The translations under genes were made by a program, and so were the position numbers. Shown here piece by piece: positions 18,809-28,136 of a DNA stretch of 64,000 bases. Source of the stretch: Mesostigma viride (lineage: Eukaryota; Streptophyta; Mesostigmatophyceae; Mesostigmatales; Mesostigmataceae); contig RPFO01000078.1 in NCBI GenBank assembly GCA_009746045.1, positions 231,382 through 295,381 on the forward strand, written 5' to 3'. The notes below the pieces were generated by a model, which was not told the DNA's origin, did not search any database, and saw nothing but the letters and a program-made list of their open reading frames with translations. Numbering within the stretch: position 1 is the first letter of the stretch; each line of letters begins with the position of its first letter.

Positions 18809-19360
18809 TCAAGTACGGTCAAAAAACTTTCTGATATCGTGGGTGTTCAGTTTCTTGAGCCTCTTGGCCTCCCTCTCCTCCCTATCCGCCTTCTTGGCGG
18901 CCTCCTTCTCTCTCTTCTTCCTCTCCTCGTACTCTCGCGCCCTCTGGGCACGAAAGGCCACCGCGGCCTTCTCGGCCTCCCTGCCTAATCGCTGCTCCCT
19001 GTCGAGGGTGACGGCCTTCACCACCTTCTCGTCCTCCAGCAAAAACAACTTGTCCATGTCAACCCCCAAGGAAGACGGCACGCGTTTTGCCACCCTGGCC
19101 CTGGCCTTTAACATATCCTGGCGGTGGTGGGGAGACAGCCCCTCTGCCATCAGGTATCTGGACAGGGTGTGGTACCTCCTGAGGATGACAGAGGGCTCTG
19201 TGGGGGACTCTGTATCCAGCATGGTCTTAAATTTGTCAAACTTCGCCGTGCAGGCGTCGGAAATGTCGATGCTCCCATCCAGCAAGTATTCCCACAGCAG
19301 CTGCTGGTCCTCCCCACTCAGCTGGTTGGTCTCATCAAAAACTGCCTGCACATTGCCCAT
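18809..19360 (-). CDS. Charged coiled-coil protein, unrecognised
   Basis: A 183-residue frame from ATG 19360 (MGNVQAVFDETNQL). Residues 1-110 are mixed (WEYLLDGSIDISDACTAKF; RYHTLSRYLMAEGLSPHHRQ). Residues 118-175 form a strongly charged Arg/Lys/Glu helix (REYEERKKREKEAAKKADRE) likely to be a coiled coil. It overlaps the end of the next upstream frame (19335-19694) in a different register. That register shift is not of the one-missing-base type seen in the viral genes, so the two may be separate genes, exons or remnants. I do not recognise the family. Confidence 0.45.
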   Translation of the reverse strand: MGNVQAVFDETNQLSGEDQQLLWEYLLDGSIDISDACTAKFDKFKTMLDTESPTEPSVILRRYHTLSRYLMAEGLSPHHRQDMLKARARVAKRVPSSLGVDMDKLFLLEDEKVVKAVTLDREQRLGREAEKAAVAFRAQRAREYEERKKREKEAAKKADREEREAKRLKKLNTHDIRKFFDRT

Positions 19361-19694
19361 CTGTCTCTGTAGAGAAGAAATCTTCTGGCTCTGACAAAAG
19401 GTAAATCAGCTCCTGCTCCAATTCTCGCCGCAGTTGCTCGCTTTCGGCCGCGCTCCCGGGCGTATCGGGCTCTTTACGCCGGGCCTGCTCGGACTGCTTG
19501 TATCTTTCCAGCCACTGCAGGATGAAGGGAGGTGTGAAATTCTCCCAATCCTCCTGGGTGCCACCCCAGCTGGGGGATGAGTCCAGCGGAGAAGAGGAGA
19601 GCAGGAAGCTCCAATCCACAGAGTTCAGGAGGGACTGCCCCCCCACTGGTTGCTGCTGATGAATTTCCTCAGGAGTATGGAGCTCTGGTGACAT
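19335..19694 (-). CDS. Unrecognised ORF or exon preceding the coiled-coil gene
   Basis: A 119-residue frame beginning at ATG 19694 (MSPELHTPEEIHQQQ) with a Trp-containing segment (NFTPPFILQWLERYKQ) and an acidic Leu-rich end (RRELEQELIYLLSEPEDFF). The start is immediately preceded by TTCTTTTCCCAG, which looks like a splice acceptor, so this could be an internal exon of a host gene rather than a free gene. It may join to the frame at 19360 through a small unrecognised intron or a frame break. Confidence 0.35.
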   Translation of the reverse strand: MSPELHTPEEIHQQQPVGGQSLLNSVDWSFLLSSSPLDSSPSWGGTQEDWENFTPPFILQWLERYKQSEQARRKEPDTPGSAAESEQLRRELEQELIYLLSEPEDFFSTETDGQCAGSF

Positions 19695-20967
19695 CTGGGA
19701 AAAGAATCAGCATGAGACACCATGCACAAGGAGGAAACGCGGCAGAAAACGGATAAAACAACTCTCTCAATGCATGTGAAAAATCCAGGGAAAGCAGGAT
19801 TGAACAATTCAGGGAATTCTTTGACTGATTCCTCCTTGGAGGCCTGCCACACTGACTTATTACAGGCTGCAGAATCCAAATGCATCCTCCAATTGCCCCA
19901 TTACCTGTGCCAAACCCTTGTGCTGTTCTTGTTTTTCAGAGCGCAGACTCGGCGAAGTTGCGGATGATGGCCGCTTGTCCCAATAAATTCCGCGCACCTG
20001 GCGGAATTCCAAGTGGCCCCCGTCAGCCCGGCTGTTATTCCCGGTAAGCGCGCCAGTCCGGCCAAGTTCGAAGTGAGCTCCCCTGATGTAACTCACAAAT
20101 ATCTGACACTTTTCCACTGACATCTGGCCAAAATCTTTGTGAGTGTCTGCCATATATGATTTGCTACCCGGCCCTAAACGCAAAATCTGACGGCGTGCCG
20201 TCAGTCGAACGACGAAAGCGGCGGAATAAGGGTGTCGCTTCGGGTAACCGGCGGATGTCAGGAGTGGGGCCCTCGTCAGTCAGGCTGTTATTCCCTGGAA
20301 GCGCGCCAGCCCGGCCAAATTCGAAAGTCCTGAATCTTTTGCTTCCCTGCTGCAACTCTCAAATATCTGGCACATGTTTACAAAATCTTCATCAGGATCT
20401 GCAAGTTGAGATTTGATCATTTTTTAATCGATTTATTATTTTTCTACCCTGCCTTGAGACCAAATCGGACGGCGTACCGTCAGTCGAATGACGACAGCGG
20501 CGGAAAAAGAGTGTCGCTTTGGGTACCCGGCAGACCACAGAATGGTGTCACAAGTGAGGGGTGAGGCAGCCACCCGGCCGTAACGGCGTAATCGGGCGGG
20601 ACACCCTCGGTTATGTGGCGCCAGCGGCGGTAAAAGCGCGCCAAAGATCACAAGCGGCTGGAATATGTTAAGTGGCCACCCAAGACACTTCAGACATTCA
20701 AGACACAGCCCCAAGACACAGCTGGACAGCCAGTCTTCACAGTCTTTACCCAGTCTTCACACTGTCACCACCAACCCAATCCATCTCTCTGCCTGGACAC
20801 AGATGTCCATTGTCATGGCTACTACTCTTGGGACTTCATCGGGCAGCGCCGGCAGGAATGCGGTGAGTGCTGCCTTTTTGCTGTCCTTGCAAAGTTGTTG
20901 TGATCCTGCCAATGCAGGCCTCTTTAGTTTTTCTATCCAGGCCAGGAGGGGCACTTTCATTGCAATC
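19695..20967. other. Non-coding stretch with dispersed degenerate repeats
   Basis: No convincing gene. Two diverged copies of one unit lie near 20190-20250 and 20465-20540; both begin GACGGCGTRCCGTCAGTCGA and continue through GCGGCGGAA and GTGTCGCTT. Another unit, GGCTGTTATTCCC followed by GCGCGCCAG and CCGGCCAA, occurs near 20028 and 20282. This looks like host-type repetitive DNA interrupting the viral block. Confidence 0.5.
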
Positions 20968-21690
20968 ATGTTTTTGGTTGCTTCACATTCCGTTTGCCGC
21001 CGCTTATCCGGCATGTGCAAGCATTCAGAAGTTATTTGTACAATGCAGGAGGGTTGGTAGCACTTTCTTGGGCCCTTAAAGCTTTCATTACCCTAGATTT
21101 TCCTGGCTGCTTCATCCGTTTGCCGCCGCCTGTCCGAAACTGTGCAGGCATTCAAAGGCTTTTTGTACAATGCAGGACTGGTGGATCCACTTTCTTGAAC
21201 CCTTTCAGCACCCCCTATATTTTCCTGGCTGCTTCATCCGTTTGCCGCCGCCTGTCCGAAACTGTGCAGGCATTCAAAGGCTTTTTGTACAATGCAGGAC
21301 TGGTGGATCCACTTTCTTGAACCCTTTCAGCACCCCTATATTTTCCTGGCTGCTTCATCCGTTTGCCGCCGCCTGTCCGAAACTGTGCAGGCATTCACAG
21401 GCTTTTTGTACAATGCAGGACTGTTGGATCCACTTTCTTGAACCCTTTCAGCACCCCTTATATTTTCCTGGCTGCTTCATCCGTTTGCCGCCGCCTGTCC
21501 GAAACTGTGCAGGCATTCACAGGCTTTTTGTACAATGCAGGACTGTTGGATCCACTTTCTTGAACCCTTTCAGCACCCCTTATATTTTCCTGGCTGCTTC
21601 ATCCGTTTGCCGCCGCCTGTCCGAAACTGTGCAGGAATTCACAGGCTTTTTGTACAATGCAGGACTGCTGGATCCACTGTCTTGGGCCCT
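20968..21690 (+). repeat. 121-bp tandem repeat, about six copies
   Basis: The unit contains TTTCCTGGCTGCTTCATCCG, TTTGCCGCCGCCTGTCCGAA, a TTTTTGTACAATGCAGGACT segment and CACTTTCTTGAACCCTTTCA. Copies begin near 21100, 21221, 21342, 21463 and 21585, with a more diverged copy from about 20968. The period is not a multiple of three. The array ends just before the KilA-like gene. Confidence 0.85.
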
Positions 21691-21756
21691 TTCGTTTCAG
21701 CTCACTTCAATTTTCCCTTTGCTGCTTTACCTGACTGCGCTTATTATCCTGTGCAC

Positions 21757-23166
21757 ATGCAGAACCGGCAGCAGTTAAACATCAACGACCCCAACGCATA
21801 CATCCCCATGGAAAGGTGGAAGGGGCTCGACAAATGCATCCACGCCCTCACGGACTATCCGGGGCATAAGGATGTCCGGGAGGCGCTGGATGCCGCGCTC
21901 CAGGAACGCGGTCTGAGAAACCCATCGTGGAAGGCCGGGCGGGGCGGCCACTCGCTACACCCAATTCTGGCGTACCACGTGTGCCTTAACAACCCCGAGC
22001 TGGCGAGTGAGCTCCCCCTGCTAGTCAAGTACTTCCACAACAACGGATGGGAGCTTCCCGACCAGGGCCTGCGGGAGCTGGAGCAGGCCAGCCGGGTGAG
22101 CCCTCACACCCCAGTGTTCGAGCGCAACGAAGTCGCGGACCGGCTCAAGGAGGAGCTGAAGGAGAAAGAAAAGGAGCTGAAGGAGCAGCAACTGGACTTC
22201 GGGCGCCAGATCGACGTGTACAAGCAGCAGCAGGCCCAGGACAACGCGAGCATGGTCGCCATAAACCGCGCGCACCTCGAGATGGTGAAGGAGAACCACG
22301 AGCTTGTGAGCGAAATCTCCGACCGCGTGGAGGAGATATCCAAGCTGACGGAGGAGAACGCCGTACTGCGGCTGGAGCTGAAGGAGAGTTGCGATATGGT
22401 CGAGCGCCTGCAGCAGGAGCTCCAGGAGGAGGAGGAGAGGCGCCTCCTGGAGCTGCAGCGGGCGGGAGAGGTCGCCACCAAGGAGCTGCAGAGGTTCCGG
22501 GAGCATGCCGAGAGAGAGACCGCCCAGAAGGTGGCGGACATCGAGAAGGCCCTGAACGACATCACCGAGAGGGAGGTTCAGAAGCACGCCGGGCAGCTGG
22601 CCAGCGAGCTGGTCGCCGTCAAGGGGCGGCTTGACGAGAGCCGCGACGAAATCGCGAGGCTGACGGAGAAGCTGGAGGAGACGGACGCGAAGTTGCGGGA
22701 CGAGATGCGGGACTCGGCGGTGATGGAGATGCAGCTGGGGTGGAAGGCGGACGGGTACGACAAACTCAGCCAGGAGAAGGAGATCATCGACAAGGTTTAC
22801 GAGCGGGTCACCACGGGGGTGCGGACGATCAAGGCGCTCGGCCTCGGAACCGCCTCCCTGACGCTGACCAAGCAGCTCATGGTCGAGATCGCGACCGAGT
22901 TCGCCAGGGTGTCCAGGTGCTGCCCGCACGCTGTCCGTGGGCTCCCGGGGTACGTGCACGACATGGTGGAGTTCCGGGTGACCCAGATCTTCGCGCGCAA
23001 GTGGACCAGGCTGGTGCTGGCGTGCGACCGCCACCGCTGGTCCCTGGAGATGGCGCGCCTCTACGTGACCGTCACCGAGCCGCTGGGCGGTGGCGCGCGG
23101 ATCAGCGGGCACCCCACCATCCCCGACGGGGTGCTGACCCTCGTCGACCTGGCCACCCTCGAGTAG
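21757..23166 (+). CDS. KilA-N-like protein with long coiled coil
   Basis: I take the start as ATG 21757 (MQNRQQLNINDP), just beyond the tandem repeats; the longer open frame upstream only reads through repeat DNA. About 469 residues. Residues 10-90 resemble a KilA-N/BRO-N DNA-binding domain: an N-terminal helix pair, then WKAGRGGHSLHPILAYHVCL and NNPELASELPLLVKYF, matching the GRGG-x-x-x-HP pattern of KilA-N. Residues about 115-325 are an unbroken charged coiled coil (VADRLKEELKEKEKELKEQQ). The C-terminal about 120 residues are globular with Arg/Trp-rich segments (FARKWTRLVLACDRHRWSL). The base before AAC CGG reads ATGCAG, so a splice acceptor overlapping the ATG is an alternative. Confidence 0.65.
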   Translation: MQNRQQLNINDPNAYIPMERWKGLDKCIHALTDYPGHKDVREALDAALQERGLRNPSWKAGRGGHSLHPILAYHVCLNNPELASELPLLVKYFHNNGWELPDQGLRELEQASRVSPHTPVFERNEVADRLKEELKEKEKELKEQQLDFGRQIDVYKQQQAQDNASMVAINRAHLEMVKENHELVSEISDRVEEISKLTEENAVLRLELKESCDMVERLQQELQEEEERRLLELQRAGEVATKELQRFREHAERETAQKVADIEKALNDITEREVQKHAGQLASELVAVKGRLDESRDEIARLTEKLEETDAKLRDEMRDSAVMEMQLGWKADGYDKLSQEKEIIDKVYERVTTGVRTIKALGLGTASLTLTKQLMVEIATEFARVSRCCPHAVRGLPGYVHDMVEFRVTQIFARKWTRLVLACDRHRWSLEMARLYVTVTEPLGGGARISGHPTIPDGVLTLVDLATLE

Positions 23167-23179
23167 ATTTGCCCGGATC

Positions 23180-23445
23180 GGATTTTTGTCTGCAGCGTCG
23201 TGTCGGTGTGGTTTTTGATAGGCGGCTCTTTGGATCGGCGCACTAGGTGCTGGCCGACGCTTTTAAAGGCAACTGGGTTATCTTTTTCTCTTGAGATCTG
23301 ATGTAGACCATCTATTATTAATTCCCAGTCAGCAGGCATATTATTGACATCCCAACCATTTTCAATGGCTATTTTTTGCCTTAATTTGTCTAATGTGTAC
23401 CCAAGTTCATTTTCTATGTCTTGCGCTGTTGGTATAGCTAGAGGG
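23180..23445 (-). other. AT-rich open segment of foreign composition
   Basis: Between two GC-rich genes lies an AT-rich stretch open for about 85 codons on the minus strand, reading like real protein (IENELGYTLDKLRQKIAIEN; MPADWELIIDGLHQISREK; FKSVGQHLVRRSKEPPIK). It has no own start. Its frame is one missing base away from the nuclease frame upstream, so it could be a C-terminal extension of that protein, or an inserted gene fragment. I do not recognise it. Confidence 0.4.
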
Positions 23446-23974
23446 CCTTGCAGTGTCCCTCGGCTCGCATGACCTCGTTGATGCACAGGTTGGTGTCCTT
23501 GTCCACCAACCAGCCCAGCACGCGACCGAACGCGTCGTTGGAGTGACAGCGCAGCTCCAGGATCTTCGTGTTTTTGTCCACTCTCTCCTGTATGTCCGCC
23601 TGGCTCATCCCCTCGTCGTGGTCGTCCCACGAGACGTTGGTGGTCAGCTGGAGCAGTCTCTTTCTGGCCAGTCTCGCGCGTTGTATAATAGCGTCCCTCT
23701 GCGGGACGTAGCGGAACGGCTTCAGCTCTTCCGTGTCGATACCCAGCAGCCGGACGGTCACCTTCATAGGCTGGCGTGTCCAGGGGTTCAGCGTGATTAT
23801 TTTAACCGTGTCCCCGTCGCACACCTGGCACACCTTGCACTCTTTGAACACCAGCCCGTAAAAGGAGAAGGGCTTCACCTCGCTGTTCGTCAACGTAGCC
23901 AGGTCGGGCGCGGTCTCGCGGTCCCGCGGCATCAGTCCGGAGCTAACGGTCTTCAGCAATCGCGCGAACGACAT
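23438..23974 (-). CDS. Staphylococcal-nuclease-like (TNase) protein
   Basis: 178 residues from ATG 23974. The SNase-fold signatures are present in order: VCDGDTVKIITL (about 54-65), VTVRLLGIDTEELK (about 76-89, with Arg, Asp-Thr and Glu in the positions used for calcium and phosphate binding), a long helix QRARLARKRLLQL, and SNDAFGRVLGWLVDKDTNLCINEVMRAEGHCKA near the C-terminus (residues about 143-177), where an Arg in the FGR motif matches the second catalytic arginine. The family hydrolyses DNA or RNA phosphodiesters with Ca2+. Homologues are common in algal giant viruses. The frame stops at HCKAL, where relatives usually continue with a short YGG-type tail, exactly where the AT-rich segment begins. 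Confidence 0.8.
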   Translation of the reverse strand: MSFARLLKTVSSGLMPRDRETAPDLATLTNSEVKPFSFYGLVFKECKVCQVCDGDTVKIITLNPWTRQPMKVTVRLLGIDTEELKPFRYVPQRDAIIQRARLARKRLLQLTTNVSWDDHDEGMSQADIQERVDKNTKILELRCHSNDAFGRVLGWLVDKDTNLCINEVMRAEGHCKAL

Positions 23975-23984
23975 CGTGTTATAC
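23975..23984 (-). promoter_or_regulatory. GTATAACACG motif directly before ATG
   Basis: On the minus strand GTATAACACG abuts ATG 23974, another member of the GTATAY-type set found before viral-block genes. Confidence 0.4.
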
Positions 23985-24019
23985 TAAGCAAGCGAGATAA
24001 TTGATTGGATGATACTAGA

Positions 24020-24703
24020 CTAGACGGGGCACCGGTTGGCCTCCATCAGGCGCGCGTACAGCCTCATGGTGTCCTCGAACCGCTTGGCGTTGTTGCAGCC
24101 GTGACAGAGCAGGCGCGTGTTGCCGCAGTACGCGCGGTCCAGCGGGTCGGCCTTGTCCAGGGACAGCTCGTCCTCCTTGGGCCCGAACCCCATGGCGAAG
24201 GGCGTGCCGCACACCGCGCACTCCGGCGAGGCCACGAACCAGGCGTAGATCTGGGCAACCTCGTGAGAGTCGAAGCAGGGCCGCACGCCGTCCCGCTTCA
24301 TGCGGGCGTTCGCGGACACGGCGCGGGACTTCACGTACTCCCACATGCGGCTGTTCACCCCGCGCGGCTTGGGGATGCGCACCGGTGCGCTCCCCTTCCC
24401 GACCCTCGGCCTGTCCGAGGGCGCGCGCGCCGCCCACAGACCGCACAGCTCGGCTCGCTCGCGAGTGCGGGACAGCAGGTCGCGAGCACCGTCCAGCGGG
24501 GTCACGGCGCACGAGGGGCACGACCACACGCCCGGGGTGCTGAACACGGCGCGGGACGTGGTCACCGCCTGACCGCAGCGGTGGCAGGCGCCCGTCCACC
24601 GCTCCTTGGCGACGGATGGGGGGACAGGGGGGTAGCGCTTGACCCCCGCCAGACCGGCCACGTATCTCATGTGCACGTTGTACTGCCGCACGCGGGCCTC
24701 CAT
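24020..24703 (-). CDS. HNH-type endonuclease with zinc ribbon
   Basis: 227 residues from ATG 24703. Residues 39-66 form a zinc ribbon (CHRCGQAVTT ... VWSCPSC). The C-terminal HNH-like nuclease module at about 163-215 reads CAVCGTPF, then LSLDKADPLDRAYCGNTRLL and CHGCNNAKRF. This is the C-x2-C ... LDK ... GN-x-R-x-LC-x2-CN arrangement of endonuclease VII-like HNH proteins, in which the metal is bound by Cys pairs and the D/N residues act in catalysis. Such nucleases occur as homing or accessory nucleases in phage and giant viruses. It lies only about 45 bases downstream of the nuclease-family neighbour's start and reads in the same direction. Confidence 0.75.
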   Translation of the reverse strand: MEARVRQYNVHMRYVAGLAGVKRYPPVPPSVAKERWTGACHRCGQAVTTSRAVFSTPGVWSCPSCAVTPLDGARDLLSRTRERAELCGLWAARAPSDRPRVGKGSAPVRIPKPRGVNSRMWEYVKSRAVSANARMKRDGVRPCFDSHEVAQIYAWFVASPECAVCGTPFAMGFGPKEDELSLDKADPLDRAYCGNTRLLCHGCNNAKRFEDTMRLYARLMEANRCPV

Positions 24704-24751
24704 GCGATATGACTCTCGGTGAGATAACTAATCATGCACGGTGGATGAGGT

Positions 24752-25260
24752 CTACCTGGGGGCGGGGAATCCTTCGCGGAGGAGCAACCGCTTGTGCTTA
24801 TCGTTGTATTTCTTCCTGATCTCGAAATCGTTGTGCAAGAACCACGACTCGATCTGGTGCTCCAAGTCCGGCCGCTGTTGTAGCAGTCGGTCTCTGTTCG
24901 CCTCGTTCCGTCGTATTTCTTCGTCCGCCCTTTCTTCGTCGGCGGTGATGAGACGTTTCAGCTCTGGCGCTTGACGGGCAAGCTCACGAGCGTCGTTGTC
25001 GTTCCATGCAGAGGTATCGGATCCGCTGTTGATCTGTTCCGTGACGCGTTCGGCCGCCATCATCTCTTCGTACCTGTCATCATCGTGCCATCGGGGGGGA
25101 AATGGATGGGAGGATCTTCTTCTCGGATCGCGCGCATGGGGTGCCTCTTCGCGTTTACCGCGCGGGCATGCACGCCACACAGAGAGCCGAACAAGGGCTT
25201 AAATCGGCACCGAGGGCCGCGTGTCGTCCTGGCCGTGCACCTGCCTGATTGTTTCTTCAT
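24752..25260 (-). CDS. Cys/His-motif protein with coiled tail, one frame break
   Basis: I choose ATG 25260 (MKKQSGRCTARTTRG) because a GTATAT promoter-like motif lies immediately upstream; ATG 25278 would translate through it. Residues 8-31 are CTARTTRGPRC followed by CGVH, the same C-x9-C ... C-x2-H motif that opens the F-box protein at 15320. At a C7 run near 25090 the frame breaks. The frame to 24752 then gives a charged helical tail (DDRYEEMMAAERVTEQ; DEERADEEIRRNEANRDRLL) ending REGFPAPR. One missing C restores continuity, giving about 170 residues. Function unknown; the Cys/His module is probably a small zinc-binding unit. Confidence 0.6.
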
Positions 25261-25263
25261 AAC

Positions 25264-25276
25264 GGGCACATATACC
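25264..25276 (-). promoter_or_regulatory. GGTATATGTGCCC motif before ATG
   Basis: The minus-strand element GGTATATGTGCCC lies three bases before ATG 25260. It matches GTGTATATGCGCCC before ATG 16088 at eleven of twelve aligned positions in the GTATATGYGCCC core. Confidence 0.5.
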
Positions 25277-25542
25277 ATTTTGCACGCATTTTTATTGTAA
25301 GTGTGCTCCCTTTTGCTTTTTATTTGTAAGTGTTGGTAACTACCCTATTCGTAACTCTCTTACTCGCGACTATCTTTGGCCGTGCTGTCTTCTTCGCGCG
25401 CTTTGTGTGTTTTTCCATGATGTGCGAGGTAATAATGCGTTCTATAATAAAACACACATTTGACACGGAACAAAATACAAGCACTATCCCGTACAATAAA
25501 TGAAAGTCTGGCGTGACAGTGGTCACGGTCCGCTGAGAGCAT

Positions 25543-26321
25543 TTAATCGCTCTCTGACACCACCTCCCAACGGAGGACCGGGTTGTTCTTGTAGGGCTCG
25601 ACCGGGTGCCCAGGGCCATAGGTGGCCACGAGCAGCTCCTCGCCCGCCGCGACCTGTCGAGTGGTGACGAGGCGCACTTCGCCCGCCCCCATCCAGGGCT
25701 CGCGGGTGAACTCGCAGTTCGCCGTCTGCTTGGTGTTACCCTCGGCGGTGTTGACGTAGTACGTCCAGTTGCGCACGACGGACGCGTCGATGTACACCGC
25801 GTACGAAGGAGTCTCGTGAGAGAAGAAAAGGAAATCGCTGTCCTCGGGGAAGCCCACCAGCCGACCTTTGCCGTTCTTGGGGTAAAACGTGATGACGCCA
25901 GCGAAGTACCCCAGCGTGACCCTGCACGCGAGGACGCGCGGTACGGACGGGATGGATCATCAGCCCCGAGTCGCGTGCGGACACTATAATGACAGGCGAA
26001 TGACAGAGGACAGCACCTTGCAAAGGACAAAGACATCGACCTACCCCTCCCCCTTGATGTCCTGCACAGTCCGCACCCCGAGTCCCGGACCCTTCTCGCC
26101 CACCACGAACGCGGGGTGGTCTTCTGGCAAATCGAACACTTCAAAATCCAGGAAAAGGTCGGGGTGGCGGGTCCAGATGAAGTCCAGGCCGAGGGGGGTG
26201 GTGAGGTCTGCCACCGCCTTGGTGGAGTAGAAAAACTGCTCCATGGGCGTCCTGAGTCGCCCCTCCACCTTCACGATTCTTTGAAACCACTCGTCTCGGG
26301 CCGCGTAGTGCGCGTAGGGCA
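25543..26321 (-). CDS. SET-domain protein with a phased spliceosomal intron (5' end incomplete)
   Basis: Two exons are visible: 26321-26045 and 25921-25543. The first follows an acceptor-like CACCCGCAG and reads YAHYAARDEWFQRIVKVEGR ... EKGPGLGVRTVQDIKGEG. The intron 26044-25922 (123 bases) begins GTAGGT and ends GTGCAG and joins in frame to VTLGYFAGVITFYPKNGKG. The SET hallmarks follow: DSDFLFFSHETPSYAVYIDA, WTYYVNTAEGNTKQTANCEF (N-x-ANC pocket) and EVRLVTTRQVAAGEELLVAT with YGPGHP. The family methylates protein lysines with S-adenosylmethionine. Upstream exons are not resolved; repeats begin at about 26445. A host gene or a virus-acquired gene are both possible. Confidence 0.7.
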
Positions 26322-26444
26322 CTGCGGGTGACAGGATGGAACGCCCAACAAGGGGTGAAGAAAGCAGAAATCTCGTAAAAATTCCACACTGTGTGACCGA
26401 ACACCCGTGGCATGCAGCACACCAGGACACTGGGGGGCTGCCCC

Positions 26445-26690
26445 TTCAGCAAGCAATGAGAAGCCGCAAGCGCGGCAGACGACGCGATTATTCACACCAG
26501 CACACAGGGGGGGTGTCAATTTGTGAGCAAGCTTCTGAGGCAGGGCAAACATGGGGGGCACTACTCTCTTCAGCAAGCAATGAAAAGCCGCAAGCGCGGC
26601 AGACGACGCGATTATTCACACCAGCACACAGGGGTGGTGTCAAATTGTGAGCAAGCTTTTGAGGGAGGGCAAACATGGGGGTCACTGGAC
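26445..26690 (+). repeat. About 120-bp tandem repeat, two copies plus a partial
   Basis: Two close copies start near 26448 and 26571. Each contains AGCAAGCAATGARAAGCCGC, GGCAGACGACGCGATTATTC, ACACCAGCACACAGGGG and GAGGGCAAACATGGGGG-like segments. A diverged fragment with GCCGCGAGCGCGGCAAAG follows near 26725. The unit includes the small palindrome GCCGC-x-AGCGCGGC-like core, also seen near 27697. Confidence 0.75.
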
Positions 26691-27747
26691 TGCTCACAGG
26701 CAGCTTTTGCATGCAGGGTGGGCCGCGAGCGCGGCAAAGAACGGATCATGCAAAACTCACCCATCTTAGCAGCCAGGGCACTTGGCACAGGTGCCTGTGC
26801 ATTCTTGGGTGCCTGGTGAACTTTCCTCTTCTTTCCACTGCACACATGGCAAAAAGAGTGACAGGAGAGGGTGCATGGATGTCTTTCATCAGCAGTCGCG
26901 GCGGAATGCCATCCATGCAGCTCTGGGCAAACACCTGGCCATCCATGCAAAAGAAACCCCATTCATTAAGCGATCCGGGAAGAAACGCGATTCGTGCCGC
27001 GTAATTCGACGCATTTGCACTCACCCGGCTGCAACGTAAGCCGACATCGTAAAGCCGGCAGGAATCACTCAAAGCAATTAACAATTTTCAGAGTGGCCCT
27101 GCCTATCAGCCCTGGGCACTCTCAATGCTGCAGTTCTTGGCCGCTTGCACCTCCTTCTGGCCCTCTTGGCATTATTATGAAGTGTCTTGTTGGGTTGTCA
27201 TGCAAGCAAAAAACCTCCTGCTAATTTGGGACTCACGCGCCAGACGCGGGAAAAATCTGGTTGGACCGGCGGAGGTCAGAATCAGCCACACTTTGGGTAC
27301 TGGGGCAGTACCACATATACTGCACTGGATTCGTACTAGCAGCCAATGTCGCGTTTCCAGCCGTACACGCGCCCGGTCGACGGTGGACGCGGCAGACGCG
27401 CGCCAACCATGGGCATGCATGCATGCTGCAGTTACCAGATTGCCGCCGGGTCTACCGGGAGGGGGGAAAAGGACAAAGCACAACAAATACCCTTGTGGAG
27501 TGGTGGGTGCCTCTTGAGACTGTGTGTGTGTGTGTTCAGGCTTTTAATGACTATTTGTGACAGGATTTTCGCCGGTTGTGTTATCTCACTTGTTTATTGC
27601 AATCTTGAATTACCAGGAATTGCGCGGAACAGCGGCAACAAATTAGCGAGTGCAGCGGAATTCGTCTTTCTTTGCCGGATTTGCCGCAACGACGCCGCGA
27701 ACGCGGCAGGGAAATATCGAAACCGTTAGAAGCCCGGCGGACGATAA
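26691..27747. other. Non-coding host-like stretch
   Basis: No supported gene. The open frames on both strands lack protein-like composition. A short TG run lies near 27525, and a palindromic ACGCCGCGAACGCGGC element near 27693 repeats the core of the tandem array at 26.45 kb. Confidence 0.4.
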
Positions 27748-27929
27748 ATGGGTAGGATGGGTAAATATGACCCTCTAAAGATCTTCCAGGCCAAGAAGAG
27801 GGGGGCCTGGGCCAGGGTCATGGTACAGACCTTCATGGACCTGGCCATCAGCAATGTCTGGAATTTTTCCAGCTCCTCATGGAACCAGCTCACACTGGGG
27901 GAGCTCCTGGTGGCCTTCAAGGCCTGCAG
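27748..27929 (+). CDS. Possible single exon of an unrecognised gene
   Basis: The reading WARVMVQTFMDLAISNVWNF followed by SWNQLTLGELLVAFKACR looks protein-like. It ends at CTGCAG followed by GTAATTT, a plausible donor. No partner exon was identified, so this may be an orphan exon or transposon remnant. Confidence 0.25.
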
Positions 27930-28136
27930 GTAATTTTAAAACCTCACACTGTCGTTTTACGCCGGTCGTCGCCGAATCATGGTCTGTGTCCTCCATTATA
28001 TTGGTGGTGATGGGGTCTTGATTGAATTTGTTGATTAATTGCATTGAAAATTCACACGCGTGTTCTCTGCTCCGTTCACACCCCTGCACGGTCGCGATGC
28101 AGTCTGTGGGATCCCCACAACTATCCGGCGTGCTGT

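Noticed and set aside
20968-21690. CRISPR array at the 121-bp repeats
   Set aside because: The copies are nearly identical over their whole length with no short repeat and unique spacer structure.
22021-23112. 363-codon minus-strand frame rich in Leu/Arg/His
   Set aside because: It is the antisense shadow of the coiled coil in the KilA-like gene; its composition mirrors Glu/Lys codons.
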